Below are positions 10,964-21,691 of a stretch of DNA of 64,000 nucleotides, one piece after another. The stretch's first letter is position 1, and each line of letters begins with the position of its first letter. The DNA comes from Adiantum capillus-veneris. Taxonomy: Eukaryota; Streptophyta; Polypodiopsida; Polypodiales; Pteridaceae. The position numbers and the translations under genes were made by a program. The DNA lies in contig CM043958.1 of assembly GCA_014529385.2 (NCBI GenBank), positions 149,366,793 to 149,430,792 on the forward strand. Direction: 5' to 3'. A model generated the notes under the pieces. That model ran no database searches. It was not told the origin of the DNA and saw only the letters and a list, made by a program, of their open reading frames with translations.

Positions 10964-11266
10964 TGTTGGGTTAAAGGCCCAAATGGCCCCCTTTTGTGTA
11001 TAGTTTAAAGGTTATTAACCTTTGGCCAAGTTCACATTGAACTTGGCCACTAACTTGAAAATTGGTCCTATACTTTTAATAAAGGGAAGGTGAGTCATTT
11101 TACTCACTTAATTCTTCCCCTTTCAAAATCTAGCGCTACCTCTCTCTCTCTCCCTCTTCGTTCTGCTAGCGCCCATCTCTTTGCTTGCACTCGCCCCTCT
11201 CCAAGGTGCATACCCTGCACTTCTTCACGTGCTCTTTCACTTGCACATACCGCTCCGTGCTCATCA
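10964..11266 (+). mobile_element. Copia-1 3' LTR
   Basis: A 303-bp copy of the 5' LTR with the same TGTTGGG...TCATCA ends. Ten of the about eleven differences counted by eye are transitions. Confidence 0.96.
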
Positions 11267-12322
11267 TTCCATACAGGATGGCTACTTGATGAGGAAAACG
11301 ATGTTGTGTGCTACACAATCTTTGAGAGAAAAGGTCTTGACAGAGTGCCATTGCCCAGCTTGTACGGGTCTCCGCGGCATAGACACCACCTTGAAGGGTG
11401 TGGAGCGTTACTTCTATTGGTTGAGACTCAAAAAGGATGTAGACGACTTTGTTCGCAATTGTTTAGTATGCCAAAAGGTCAAGTTTGACAGGCATAAGGC
11501 ACAGGGACTACCACAACCTTTATCCATTCCTAATGGATTTCATTTTTGATCTCTTGAAAACTCAAAGTGGACACGATGAAATTTGGATTGTCATTGAGAG
11601 ATTTAGCAAGCAAGCTCATTTCATTCCAGTAAAGAAAACAATCAAGCCCGATCATTTAGTGAGACTATTCATTGCTCAGATATTTCAATTACATGGCATG
11701 CCTGAGACCATAGTCTCCGATAGAGATCCCCGATTCACGAGTTTGTTTTGGAAGGCTATTTGGGAGAACATTGGCACGCGTTTGTAGATCTCGTCATCAT
11801 TCCCCGCAGACAGATTGGCAATCTGAGATAGCCAAGTCAATGGTTTTGGATTTATTGAAGTCTTACATCTCAGATCAAAAGACTCAATGGAAAAATATTT
11901 GCCTTTGGTGGAATTTTCCTACAATAACACGGTTCACTCCTCGACGTGGAAGGTGCCATTTGAGGCAATCGAAGGTGCTAAGAAAGTCCCTATATTTCTA
12001 AGCACCCAAGACAAGATTTTTGAAGCCGATCAATATATGAGGGACTTGGACACTGCTTTTGCTAAGGTTCGCGAGGCTCTAGAGAAGTCTCAAGCACGGT
12101 ACAAGAAGGCTACTCGTTCTAGAACAGATTTTGGCACATAAGGAAAGAAAAGCGAAAGGTAAAGTGATTCGGGGGTTCTTAGTGATATTTAAGAACAATC
12201 CGGCATTGGATGCGAAGTGGATGGAGGACCTAGCAGATACTTCTCAAATTTTGGAACTTTACCTTGAGGCTTTCGGTTTAGTTGTGTCTACTCCGAAAGA
12301 TCCCGTGGATCAGCAGGGTTGA
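11267..12322 (+). pseudogene. Element D integrase and chromodomain, second part
   Basis: Continues element D after Copia-1. The zinc-binding domain has YFYWLRLKKDVDDFVRNCLV with the C-x2-C of NCLVCQK at ~11455. The core in the next frame has IWIVIERFSKQAHFIPVKK and IVSDRDPRFTSLFWKAIW, where the first catalytic D is replaced (IVIERFSK, usually VVDRFSK). The third segment has QTDWQSEIAKS and KYLPLVEFSYNNTVHSS. The integrase C-terminus is deleted at about 12115, joining to a chromodomain (KAKGKVIRGFLVIFKNNPAL). At least three frame changes and a deletion make it inactive. The domain order matches element A, so it is the same lineage. Confidence 0.87.
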
Positions 12323-12947
12323 ATCTGGTGCAGACGGGATTGCACAAGAGGGGAGTCAATCCGCTCCTTTGTCACAGATTACCTGGATGGAATAGTCATT
12401 GATTTCCCTTTGGATTTCAAGATACTGTTGTGCTGACAGTATTCTGCTGTATGAATTTATGAATATTGAAAATGGGAATTCCCGAAGTGGAACCTGATTG
12501 ATGTGTACTCTCTCATGTGTTTTGTTTGAGTACAGGAACTGTGAGACGAAATGACTGCATCATTTCGGTCTTGACAATCAATAGACATTATCGCAATAAG
12601 AATTAGCTAATCCGACATCAGTGAGGTTTGGGCTAGACCTAGAGGCGATTGCTAAATACGTTTCCAGGAATCATGGTCTTAGATTTGGAATCAATTTTTA
12701 TGCGATTGATCTGATGTGAATGTGCACTGACTGTGTCGTCTTTGTGCAAGTGCTAGATCTGTGTTGTCTAGTGCATCGGTACGGGCAGATTCACATAGAC
12801 GTGATCACTATCCAGACAGCTACATTTCACCACCTGATTAGAGTATCGTAATCCTCAAATGTATTCGGTGGTTTGTTCCCCATGATCTCATTGTATATTC
12901 GTTAGGGTTTTTCCCATATTTCTTGTATATGGACCTATGGTCGATTT

Positions 12948-12948
<1 letters not shown>
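12323..12948 (+). other. Element D 3' UTR; no 3' LTR found
   Basis: Non-coding; shares the gcgattgctaaatac segment with 4880-5164. No polypurine tract or TGTCAC LTR start follows. The sequence runs into a TA/AG microsatellite, so the 3' LTR is lost. Confidence 0.55.

Positions 12949-13028
<80 letters not shown>
12949..13028. repeat. Compound microsatellite (TA)n(AG)n
   Basis: About 22 bp TA followed by 58 bp AG. Confidence 0.97.
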
Positions 13029-13031
<3 letters not shown>

Positions 13032-13077
13032 AATTGCAGATTCTTTGGAATTTTCTCAAGAAGCTTAGTTTTTTCAG

Positions 13078-14039
13078 ATGCCATCCGTACAGAAACATGT
13101 CATAGCAAGAGTACTGATTGTACTGAAAAGGATGTGGAAGAGCGTGTTGCTTTGCAAGGAATGTCCACATGGCAAGCTAAAAAAAGGCGTAATGTACGGA
13201 AATTTCCTCGTCGTTTGGGTTTGAAACATATCGAAGGTGGTAATTTCTGTAGAAAGGATGGTGTTAATGAGGATCAAGACCCTAATGCTCCGCAGACTCT
13301 CAGAACAAGTGAGAGCACCTACATGAGGCCTATGAGGGAGAAAAGATTAAACCTTTTGGTCAGCAAAGACGATACACCCAGCCCAAGGACGAAGTCAAGG
13401 GGCAAAAAAGTCGCATCGCAAAGCATATGCTTTATGAACAGGAAGTCTAAGTCAAGTTGGAGCTGTGATAATCAAAAGCAGGGTCTGCAATGGGTTAATG
13501 TCACAATAGAGTTTAACGAAGGAAATGAGAGAGTGTGTGATGAGCTGGTGTCTCTATTTAGTGAAGTCATGAATCGAGCTGTTTTGGGTTATCCTGTTTC
13601 AGTTCAAGTTTTGGGAAGCAGGACTGTATTCAGCTCACACTGGCGTAAAACCAAGCCAAATTCTGTTAGGCAGATGATTACTGCCCGAGTACCTCGCTGC
13701 CCCAGGCACAAGTCTCTCAATCAGAGTCTAGAAAGGGACCCTGTATGTAAGGTGAGGTCCAAGTACAGCGGGCGCAAGCCTTCAAGAAAGTCAGGTGCAA
13801 CACTCCAGAAGACACGAATGTTGTCATCCTTAGCATCTACTGATTTCGCTGTTGGGAAGGAGTACGGTGGGATGCATGTAAGTCACAGGGCTGTTCCGCC
13901 TGAGGTCTCCAAGGCTCCACTTGTGACTTGCATACCTGTGCATCTGGTCTTTCAGAGGATAAGAGAAGTTCTCTATAAGCAACCAGACAATGCTCTGAAG
14001 GAGAGTTGCAAGGAATTGGCAGAAAACAAAGAGTCTTAG
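13078..14039 (+). CDS. Probable terminal exon of an unrecognised host gene
   Basis: An open frame of about 320 codons ends at TAG 14037-14039. A good 3' splice acceptor (GTTTTTTCAG, AG at 13076-13077) precedes it, and the frame stays open back into the AG microsatellite, so an internal start is not required. The product is basic and Ser/Arg/Lys-rich, with low-complexity flanks around a more structured-looking segment (LQWVNVTIEFNEGNERVCDE, then LVSLFSEVMNRAVLGYPVSV) at about codons 140-180. A second hydrophobic stretch (CIPVHLVFQRIREVLYKQP) lies near the C-terminus. No family was recognised and no retroelement motif is present. A 3' UTR with AATAAA follows. If real, the earlier exons must lie to the left, across or beyond the retroelements, implying an intron over 13 kb. 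A captured or dead exon is the alternative. Confidence 0.6.
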
Positions 14040-14705
14040 AAGAAGCTTGGCTCTTCAAATGTCTGACAAGAATTGGATAGGTTGATGTTGCTCACCTCAG
14101 CAATGAGACAAGTGGGAGGTGATGCAGAAGTGTCTCTGATTACCCAAAGAGATGGGGCTTAAGAGCTGTCCTGACCAGTTTTTCTGCCCTCTTGTCTGAC
14201 TAGTGCAATATTTGTATCTGTCAGGTTTCATGAAATCTGGTTGTTTGGTGTATGTTGCATTACATTTGAGTCTTTATGTTCATAGTCTGAGTATTTTGAT
14301 GTTCATAATCTGAGTATTTTGAACACAAGTGTTGCCATCTGAGGGTGTTCCAGCATGATCACCATGACTTGCTTGTTAATGTGGGACTTGGTGTTTTAGC
14401 TTTCAATCGGTCTTGTCCAGGGCTATCATGTTCATGAACGGAGAAGAATGCGGCTGTTCATTTAGTAGCCGTTTTCCTTGCCAGAATGAGAGAGGATAAG
14501 AACTTTTGTTACCTTTTTGATATTCAGGATTTGAGCATATGGGAAATTCACTGACAAGCTCCTAGTCAGTTTGGAATTGCAGGGCCTAATGATTAGACAG
14601 GTTTGATTGAGATGAGCAGTCTGCTCAGCAGTCAAATCTTTTTGGAAAGCTACTCCCTTTTTTTTGCTTAAACAAGACACTTTGAATAAAATGCCTTGTG
14701 TATTC
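14040..14705 (+). other. Probable 3' UTR of the preceding exon
   Basis: Non-coding and TG-rich, ending near an AATAAA. Confidence 0.5.
14685..14690 (+). promoter_or_regulatory. Polyadenylation signal AATAAA
   Basis: Perfect hexamer about 650 bp after the stop codon, followed by TG/T-rich DNA. Confidence 0.5.
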
Positions 14706-15847
14706 GAAAACGAATCTGAAAAAATAATTTTGAGGGCCGCTTTATTCTAATCGTACTATTTGTAGAAAATGACCCCTTGAGACGTCAAGCTTATTGTGAT
14801 TAAGGATTGGGCCCATTAATGTTGCTCACAATATCTTGTAGTTGATGTTTTTAAAGTGTAGGCTCGATAAGATTATATAAATATGATGAGGTGTAGTAGA
14901 CAACTTATGTATACTAATACTCTGTATTTTTAGTAGTTCCACATTACATAAGATTATTCAAGGTTGGCTTATATTGTGGTAAGTTGTGTGAATCAGATAT
15001 AAAAGTTTCATTGATTTGATCATCTGTGAGGAGAACATGTTGTTTATGTAATTTCAGATTGCATTATGGCATAGAGCTACGCATGCTATATAAGTGACAC
15101 ATCAGATAATAGATAGTGTTGTTTATGTTAAATACAAGAAGGACAATCTTGCATTGCAAAAGTGTGCACTTAGGCAAAGATGCAAAACTTTCTGCCATTA
15201 TTGATGGATTGTAAGTAATTCCTCAACTAGAACACAATAAGAGCATCTATATACGTTGTTTTTTAGTGAAAAGTTCAAGCTCTTGTTAAATTATGAGGGA
15301 CAAATGCAAAATGTGGCTTGATTTATGCAAGATGGGACTCTTCAAAACTTTGGCTTCGACAGATAGAATCGCATCAAATCTTTAGAATGAGCTCTGTAAG
15401 ACCAAAACTTGCCTCCAAAGTAGCTATTTCAAATTTTGGAATTTTTTTGCTTTGTGTTTAAGGTTGGCATGAAAACAAGCCTTTTCAAGACCTTTTTTTC
15501 CCCTTTAAAATGCTGTTGATTTGCAAGGATTTATATACATGAGATGCGCTTTTTCTACATGGATAGCCTAACATTAACAAGGCGACAGTAGTCACAATGG
15601 CTTACATATTATGATGGGAGATTGCATTTGGCCCCAAGTTAATGCCCCCTCTCATACCCCAAGTAAGATGGTGAGGGTGGCCTTTCAAATAACATGATGA
15701 GAGAGACAGTGTGTGGCCTTGTCTATTAAACACTCCATTTAAGCAAGAAAACATATGATTCTCCTTACACGAGGCGTCTTCATGACCAAAACCGTTCATG
15801 CCCATGTGCATAGTGCTGGCAAACAGGGCACATTCAGATCGGAACCT
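14706..15847. other. AT-rich intergenic DNA
   Basis: No convincing coding, repeat or RNA signal seen. Confidence 0.5.
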
Positions 15848-16061
15848 CCCTAAGTGGGAGGTGAGGTGTGGTGTGGTGGATGATGTCCGGCCCGTTTCAC
15901 TAACAAGAAGTTACCATAATTTGAGGTTTTAGGACCTTTCAAAATCCATATATGCCCTAAGTGGGAGGTGAGGTGTGGTGTGGTGGATGATGTCCGGCCC
16001 GTTTCACTAACAACAAGTTACCATAATTTGAGGTTTTAGGACCTTTCAAAATCCATATATG
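15848..16061. repeat. Tandem duplication, 2 x 107 bp
   Basis: Units at 15848-15954 and 15955-16061 (ccctaagtgggaggtgagg...atccatatatg). Only one difference was noticed (aacaagaag / aacaacaag), so the duplication is recent. Confidence 0.97.
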
Positions 16062-16450
16062 CAGGTTTTGGTCCCACATTTCACTGTGCTTTTATCATTA
16101 GACTGAATCGTTTTGTGGTGAAACACCTCGCTTTGAGGGTGAAACGTATCGCGAGGACGTTGACATTGGTAAGGCATTGTACGTGGAACTTGCCCAGAAG
16201 TCCCACTGATAATATATTGGTGGATGTATGCAAGGATCCTGTTGCAAGTCTCTCAATTTATCACAACATGGTGGACCTTATCAACGCATCGGAACTAGAA
16301 CGGGTACCTTAACAACATGGGTGATCTTTCTTTGTAACCACAAATGTGTCAAATTTGACAGTTTCTTCTAAGTGACATTGAATATGTAAAATACATATCT
16401 ACCTTCGGTGCACGCAATTGTTCATGTAAGAAACCTTGTAAATCTTGAGC
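16062..16450. other. Non-coding
   Basis: A short open frame at 16115-16312 has no recognisable motif. Confidence 0.4.
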
Positions 16451-16728
16451 AGAGCTTCTAGTTGGAGACTTGAAATTTGCCTCAATGAGTCTTGCAACCC
16501 CCATCTCCTTTCTTCAGTCTCTCGTCAATTGCTTGGCTTCAGTTAGATCTTGAGCATCTGTGTCTACATTGCAGTAATGATGGCGAAGAAGTTGTGGAAA
16601 GCAAAGATGTCCTGTTTTATTGGGCTTGACAGAGCTTCTAGTTGGAGACTTGAAATTTGCCTCAATGAGTCTTGCCACCCCCATCTCCTTTCTTCAGTCT
16701 CTCGTCAATTGCCTGGCTTCAGTCAGAT
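16451..16728. repeat. Direct repeat of 98 bp, period 180
   Basis: Unit agagcttctagttggagac...cttcagt(t/c)agat at 16451-16548 and 16631-16728 with three differences. The gttaga/tcttgagc flank also recurs, suggesting a 180-bp segmental duplication with a partly replaced spacer. Confidence 0.95.
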
Positions 16729-16740
16729 GGTTTGCCAAAA

Positions 16741-17068
16741 CTAACAAGTATTTATTTCATTGAGTATCTTCAGACTCTGGAGGCATTTCGGTTCTTGCGC
16801 CTTAAGAATCTGACATGCTGGCGAGGGATTGAATGGAGGGACGCTGGGGGTGGTAGATCGTGAGTCAATTGAAGAGTTGCCTTCCTTGGTGCCGTTGATA
16901 GGTATGGTGGAGCTCCGTTTTGCGAATTGTGTGAAGCTTAGAAGCAGTGCTGCAGTACAATGGCGAGTTGGAACCATGGGAATGCGATGGTGGCTTCCTC
17001 GAATCCATGTGCTACTGTGTTGCCCAAGTTACCAAGCCAGATCGCAGCTCTCCCTCTCTAAGATCTGA
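16741..17068 (+). pseudogene. Possible leucine-rich-repeat fragment
   Basis: Two frames that join by a shift near 16835 encode YLQTLEAFRFLRLKNLTCW, then ESIEELPSLVPLIGMVELRF and ANCVKLRS. The spacing of leucines and the L-x-x-L-x-F/L-x-x-C pattern resemble the repeats of plant NB-LRR proteins. No NB-ARC domain or intact gene is present. A relic is possible, and so is chance. Confidence 0.28.
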
Positions 17069-17273
17069 GGTCTCAAGTGCTCGGCGACGTCCCCAGGGGT
17101 CTCTGTAATGAGGTATAGATTAAATAGTTTCCATAAGGTCCTTCGGAGGAAGTTCAGCTTCCTTGAGTTATATCCCTACGATTTTGAAAAGATTTAGTAG
17201 GGCCAACACGACTTGTATTTTCTTGTCAGTGTGTGTAGAAGAACTTGCCATGCCCCTTATTCAACCAAGGGAC

Positions 17274-17359
17274 TTAAGTCTAATTTCTTGGTCTCATGAA
17301 GACCCAAGTTGACCTTAAGTCTAATTTCTTGGTCTCATGAAGACCGAAGTTGACTTGAA
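17274..17359. repeat. Short tandem duplication (about 43 bp)
   Basis: The unit cttaagtctaatttcttggt...gaagacc(c/g)aagttgac occurs twice in a row. Confidence 0.85.
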
Positions 17360-18189
17360 GACTTTGATCAAACCAAGTACCTTATTAGACTGAAGATTAT
17401 GATCAATGGAAATCAAAGCTATTGTCAGCTAACATCAACAAGGCATGTCCAAATAACACTAAGCTAATTAATTGCACATGCAAGTGGTGCATTGTGGAGA
17501 TATTTCCATCGAATTTGATTCATATAACCGTCTTCGCATGGATCAACATAGAAGATGGTTCTCTGCACTCTCTATTACCTTCAGGAGAATGCTCAAGTAC
17601 GGAGAACTCTACTCATATATTCAAAGCATACTTTTTATATCTTTTTGCTAGAACTACGTAAATATAAACACACTTAAAAAACCTCAAAAACAAAACACTC
17701 CACAATAATGGGGTTCATTTTCACTTTAACACTTTGCAATATATGCACCCATTTGACCCCTGTTCCTACATAGCAAGCTCTCACTTCAAGCCACTTAAGT
17801 TCGATACTCTCTCTCTCTCTCTCTCTCTCAGTGCGCAGGGTGGGGGGTTGCTGAGAGCACAGAGGCTGCTGAACGCGCAGGGTTGCAGAAACGCAAGGGG
17901 AGCAGGAAGCGGGAAATCAAATTTGACACAGAGAGCAGGGTATGGGTAGGTGGTCCGTACGAGCAGATTGGGGGTTCGTGCAGGTGCAGCTTGTGACAAG
18001 ACCTGCACAGGCAACAAGACGGGCAGGTTACTGCGTGTAGAGTTCATGCAGGTTGCTTTGTGAGGGTTTCATGTTGCATAATGTGTATCAAATGTATGCA
18101 TAGTGTGGTAAATGCTAATGTATGCATAGTGTGGTTTAGAGGAATTGCACAAATTGTGAAACAAGTGCACACATAGAACAAGCGGACAT
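17360..18189. other. Non-coding, with (CT)n at about 17804-17829
   Basis: Contains a CT microsatellite and a G-rich stretch 17835-18010 with scattered gcaggtt/gcagg repeats. No gene supported. Confidence 0.45.
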
Positions 18190-18800
18190 GAGGAAGCAAA
18201 ACGACAAGGGCGACCCCCTCAACATGCCATTCAAAAAAGCAAAGAGGTAATGGAAGAGACCATCAACAAAATCAACCGTAGCCTCATAGGCACGATAAAG
18301 ATACATGGGGATTGGGTGACGACTCAGGATGAGGAGATTGCACGACTCAAGAAGGAGCTTGAAGAGGTGCACTCACGAACTGCACTGGAAGAAAGGGAAC
18401 TCCAACCATCAGTACTGGAAGAGCTCAACACTATAAAAGAGGGGAGGAGAAAAATAAAGAAATACCGACTTCTTGGATGGACATAATTACAAAACTTGAA
18501 AAGAAAGCGGATGAGGCCGAGAAATGGATTGAGGTCACCAAAAACGGCAAAGACAAAGAATCAACCCCCACCCCCACACCCACCATCATTAACTTGACAC
18601 TAGCAGAGGAGCAAAGGAGATGCGTGCGTTCCTTACATGTGAGGATTACTGGCCTCAAAGACCAAGATAACGTTGAGGAAGAGGTCAACAAACTCATGTT
18701 TATGATGGGGGTTACTGCGCTAGCACATACAAAGGCTTGGCGAGTAGGTAACAAGAAAAGTGAAAGCAAGGGGGAAACTTCCAAGGAAAGAGAAAGACCA
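18190..18800 (+). pseudogene. LINE ORF1-like fragment (coiled coil plus RNA-binding-like domain)
   Basis: The first frame, ending at 18486, has a charged helical stretch (DEEIARLKKELEEVHSR), a likely coiled coil. It shifts frame near 18475 into 18477-18812, which has another helix (KLEKKADEAEKWIEV) and then RSLHVRITGLKDQDNVEEEV, NKLMFMMGV and TKAWRVGNKK. That order, coiled coil then an (R)xxGLxE...KAWRxG domain, resembles the ORF1 protein of plant non-LTR retrotransposons. No reverse transcriptase follows; the sequence fuses at about 18797 to element E RT. The frameshift and abrupt end make it a pseudogene. Confidence 0.45.
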
Positions 18801-19420
18801 AACGTAGTATGAGATGCGGTCTTTACAATGTCTTGATCAACTATCCTTATTTGATGGTAGCCACTTTTTAGGTCAATCCTACTGAAGTAGGTCGACCCTT
18901 GTAGCTTATCAAATAGGTCTTCTACCCGTGGAGTGGGAAACCTATTTTTGATAGTGATCCTATTTAGTGCTCTATAGTCGACACACATACAATATGTGCC
19001 GTCTTTCTTTTCCACTAATAACACTGGTGAACAAAATGGAGATGAGCTAGGCCTAACCACAGCCTTCTCAACTAACTCATGCACTTGCCGCATAATCTCC
19101 TCTTGTTGAGCTTGAAAAACTCTACAAGGAGGTTTATTAGGCGGTGAACTTTTTGGAAGAAGTTCAATTGTATGGTCATCATTGCCTCGTTTAGGAGGTA
19201 GTTCACAAGGGATGTGATCAATAAAAACATCTTGAAATCCCTTGAGAAAATTGGATAACTCTAAATCCTTGTGATTGTTTATATTTTCTTTTGTTAAAGT
19301 ATTAGGTTCATTTTGAGAATCTTTAACAAAAATCATGTACACAAAAATAGAGCTCTTTATTGACTTTGAAAGCTTGCGTATGTACAATGGGTATGGTGTT
19401 ACCCAACTCCTTAGCATCTA
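18797..19420 (-). pseudogene. Element E reverse transcriptase, N-terminal half
   Basis: The minus-strand frame has the linker DHTIELLPKSSPPNKPPCRV, then [60 protein letters not shown] and [15 protein letters not shown]. It stops right after HTTFGL, before the catalytic Y/F-x-DD box, where the LINE-like sequence begins. The rest of pol and the 3' LTR are missing, so E is truncated at its 3' end. Confidence 0.9.
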
Positions 19421-20330
19421 TGCACATATCTTTTTCCCTAAATCTAAAGTAGATTTGCCTTTCAAGGAATTTAACATTGGCAGCCATGCGATCAAACCAT
19501 GGTGCCCCTAGGATTACATCCTCGTTCTTGAGAGGAGAGAGAAAGAAATCCTCCTTGTCCACATAGCTTTGGACATGGAGCCTCAATTTCCCAATTAAAG
19601 GAGTGACTGAGGCTTCTTGCCCCTTGAAAGCACCATCGGCAGGTAGGATAGCTCCCATCTCAAAGGCGTGGATGCCTAGCTTGGTGGCCAACTCTGTGGA
19701 TATGAAATTGTGAGTAGAACCAGGGTCAAAGAGAATGAAAGCATCATGTTCTCTTAACTTTCCCCAAGTATGGCATAGAGGAGATCCTTTGTGGTGAGCA
19801 TCCTCTTCTTGGATTTCGACCAAGGTAGCTCTAGGAGGCTCATTTCGTGTATTCTTGTGGGGACAAGCACGATAGGCATGCACTTGCTCCCCGCACTTGA
19901 AACATCGGTTATCTTTACGATAATGCTCTAGCTCTTCAGGAGAGTTTATTTTTGCCTTTATAAACCCCTTCTCCTTAACTTTGTTGTTGTTGGCATTGCC
20001 TTTAGGAGATTTTTGGACATTGCCCTTCCCCTTATGCTCATTACGGTCCTTGTTTTCCGTGGGCTTAGGATTTCTCTTAGCCCCTTGTTGAAAATTGATT
20101 TGTGAAGCCACCATGATATGGTTAAACCCGCACAAAATTTTTGTTTTTGCTCTCCAAAATCCATCTTTTTGAAGATAGCGGCTTTGAGGTGTAAGTCCCA
20201 AAACTTGTCTACATATTTGTGAATAGATTCGTAGGGAGAGAGCTTCAAACTTCGCCATTTGGTGAGTACTTTGTCTTTGGCATTGGTAGCCAAAAAGTGC
20301 TTCATGAGGGAAGCTCTTAAAGCTTTTCAT
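19421..20330 (-). pseudogene. Element E zinc knuckle and protease
   Basis: The minus-strand frame holds a C-x2-C-x4-H-x4-C zinc knuckle (CFKCGEQVHAYRAC). A protease with FILFDPGSTHNFIS follows, then LATKLGIHAFEMG and LGAPWFDRMAANVKF. The catalytic triplet is D-P-G rather than D-S/T-G. Gag and protease are fused in a single frame (HTWGKLREHDAF links them), which shows the ancestral arrangement for this family. Confidence 0.9.
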
Positions 20331-21276
20331 GTTTGTAGAGCTTCACCGTTTGCCCATAAGCTAGACCACCATTGCCTAGCAGACTTTTGACTCCGTGAAG
20401 CCCTCATCTCCAAATGCCACATCGAATTGTTGGATGAAGGCCAAGACTTTGTCCGTAGCACCAAAGGTACCATCATAGGTAAGGAAAGAGATGTTCTTTC
20501 CTCCCTCTTTGAACTTTTTGAGCTTGGACGACCTCTTCCATGCGGCATAGGCTTTTCAAGTGGCCTCTTCTTTTAGGCGGTTCAAGAGCTGCACCATCAC
20601 TTTCTTCAGAAGAGGAAGAGTATGAGGAGGATGGAGAAGAGGGTGACCTCTTTCTCGCCTTTTTCTTCCCTTGTTCCTCCTTGTCTGTACCATCACTTTC
20701 TTCAGAAGAGGAAGAGGATGAAGAAGATGGAGAAGAGGGTGATGTCTTTCTCACCTTTTTCTTCTTTTGTTTACTCTCGTCCCTCTTTGAATTATGGTGT
20801 AGAGAAGTATGTGATGGTCTTCTCCGTTTAGGGGGTGATGGAGAGCATTTTTCCCGTCGTCTTTGTGGAGCCATCTCCACCGAGGTGGCCTGAGACTCAT
20901 TCTTTTTCGTTCTTTCGGTGGGGGACTCTACCATTGAAACTTGAGTTCTTCTTTGAGAAGGAGATGCGTCGTCAAGTAGTAGATTTTTGAGCCCTTCGTA
21001 CGGATCCTCTCCTTCTTCCCTTATGAGAGAGAGGCCTCTTTTGGAAGTCTCACAAGGAGGCTTCCTAGGTACTCTCTTTTCTTGGTGGGGAGTTTGGAGA
21101 ATCCCATGAGTACGTAGCTGTCGTTGCACGTCACCTTGGAGGGATGGATTGCCCATGGCTTGTTGAAGCCTAGTAACAAGGTAATTAACAAGCATAGGGG
21201 CATCATTAGTAACTTGTTCATTAGAAAAATCAAATCTATCAACATTAATTTCACTCTCTTTACTCTTGTTAGCCAG
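20331..21276 (-). pseudogene. Element E gag
   Basis: Homologous to element F gag. MLVNYLVTRLQQAMGNPSLQ lies near the start; an arginine/serine/proline-rich linker follows, and the capsid-like core continues in other frames (KHFLATNAKDKVLTKWRSLK and similar). Aligning with F puts the original start at 21276, where F has ATG but E has CTG, so the start codon is lost. Frame changes near 20480 and 20330 break it further. The linker contains an in-frame tandem duplication absent from F. Confidence 0.85.
20593..20784 (-). repeat. In-frame 96-bp tandem duplication in element E gag linker
   Basis: Starts at 20593 and 20689, giving two copies of a 32-residue module of the type KKKxRKxSPSSPSSSxSSSS followed by EESDG. 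Element F has one copy (31460-31540). Confidence 0.88.
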
Positions 21277-21678
21277 TCTAACAAATGTTAGGTGTAAAAT
21301 TTTTAAGTGTACTTTGGCACTTCAAGCCCTAGTTGCTACTCCTCTTAACCCTTTTGAAAAGCACTCAAGCTCCTGTACCCGTGGCTCGAATATCATTATT
21401 TGCAAGGAATAGAAGAGAGGGTCTTTCAACACCAAAACAGTACCGGCTCCTGTCAAGCTTTTAATAGCTCAATAGTGGTTAAGCCGTAGGTAAGCCCCGT
21501 ACGACTCCACTATTAAGACCATACCTCTCGACGGTGATGTCCCATTATCTACACGAAGCAGGCGCACTGCAAGGCTAAAAAATTCCTATTCTACTTACTC
21601 AATTGCAAATTAATAATACCAACAATTTATAGTCAGCTTGAGGACCTCTCTTCTTGAGCAAGAAAAAAGAAACCAAAT
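21277..21678 (-). other. Element E leader
   Basis: Non-coding stretch between gag and primer site, resembling the F leader at 31953-32352. Confidence 0.6.
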
Positions 21679-21690
21679 GCTTTGATACCA
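21679..21690 (-). other. Element E primer binding site
   Basis: On the minus strand TGGTATCAAAGC, one base off the initiator tRNA-Met site TGGTATCAGAGC, two bases after the LTR end TTACA. Confidence 0.9.
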
Positions 21691-21691
21691 A

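Noticed and set aside
20540-20893. Glu-rich plus-strand frame
   Set aside because: Antisense shadow of the Arg/Ser-rich gag linker of element E.
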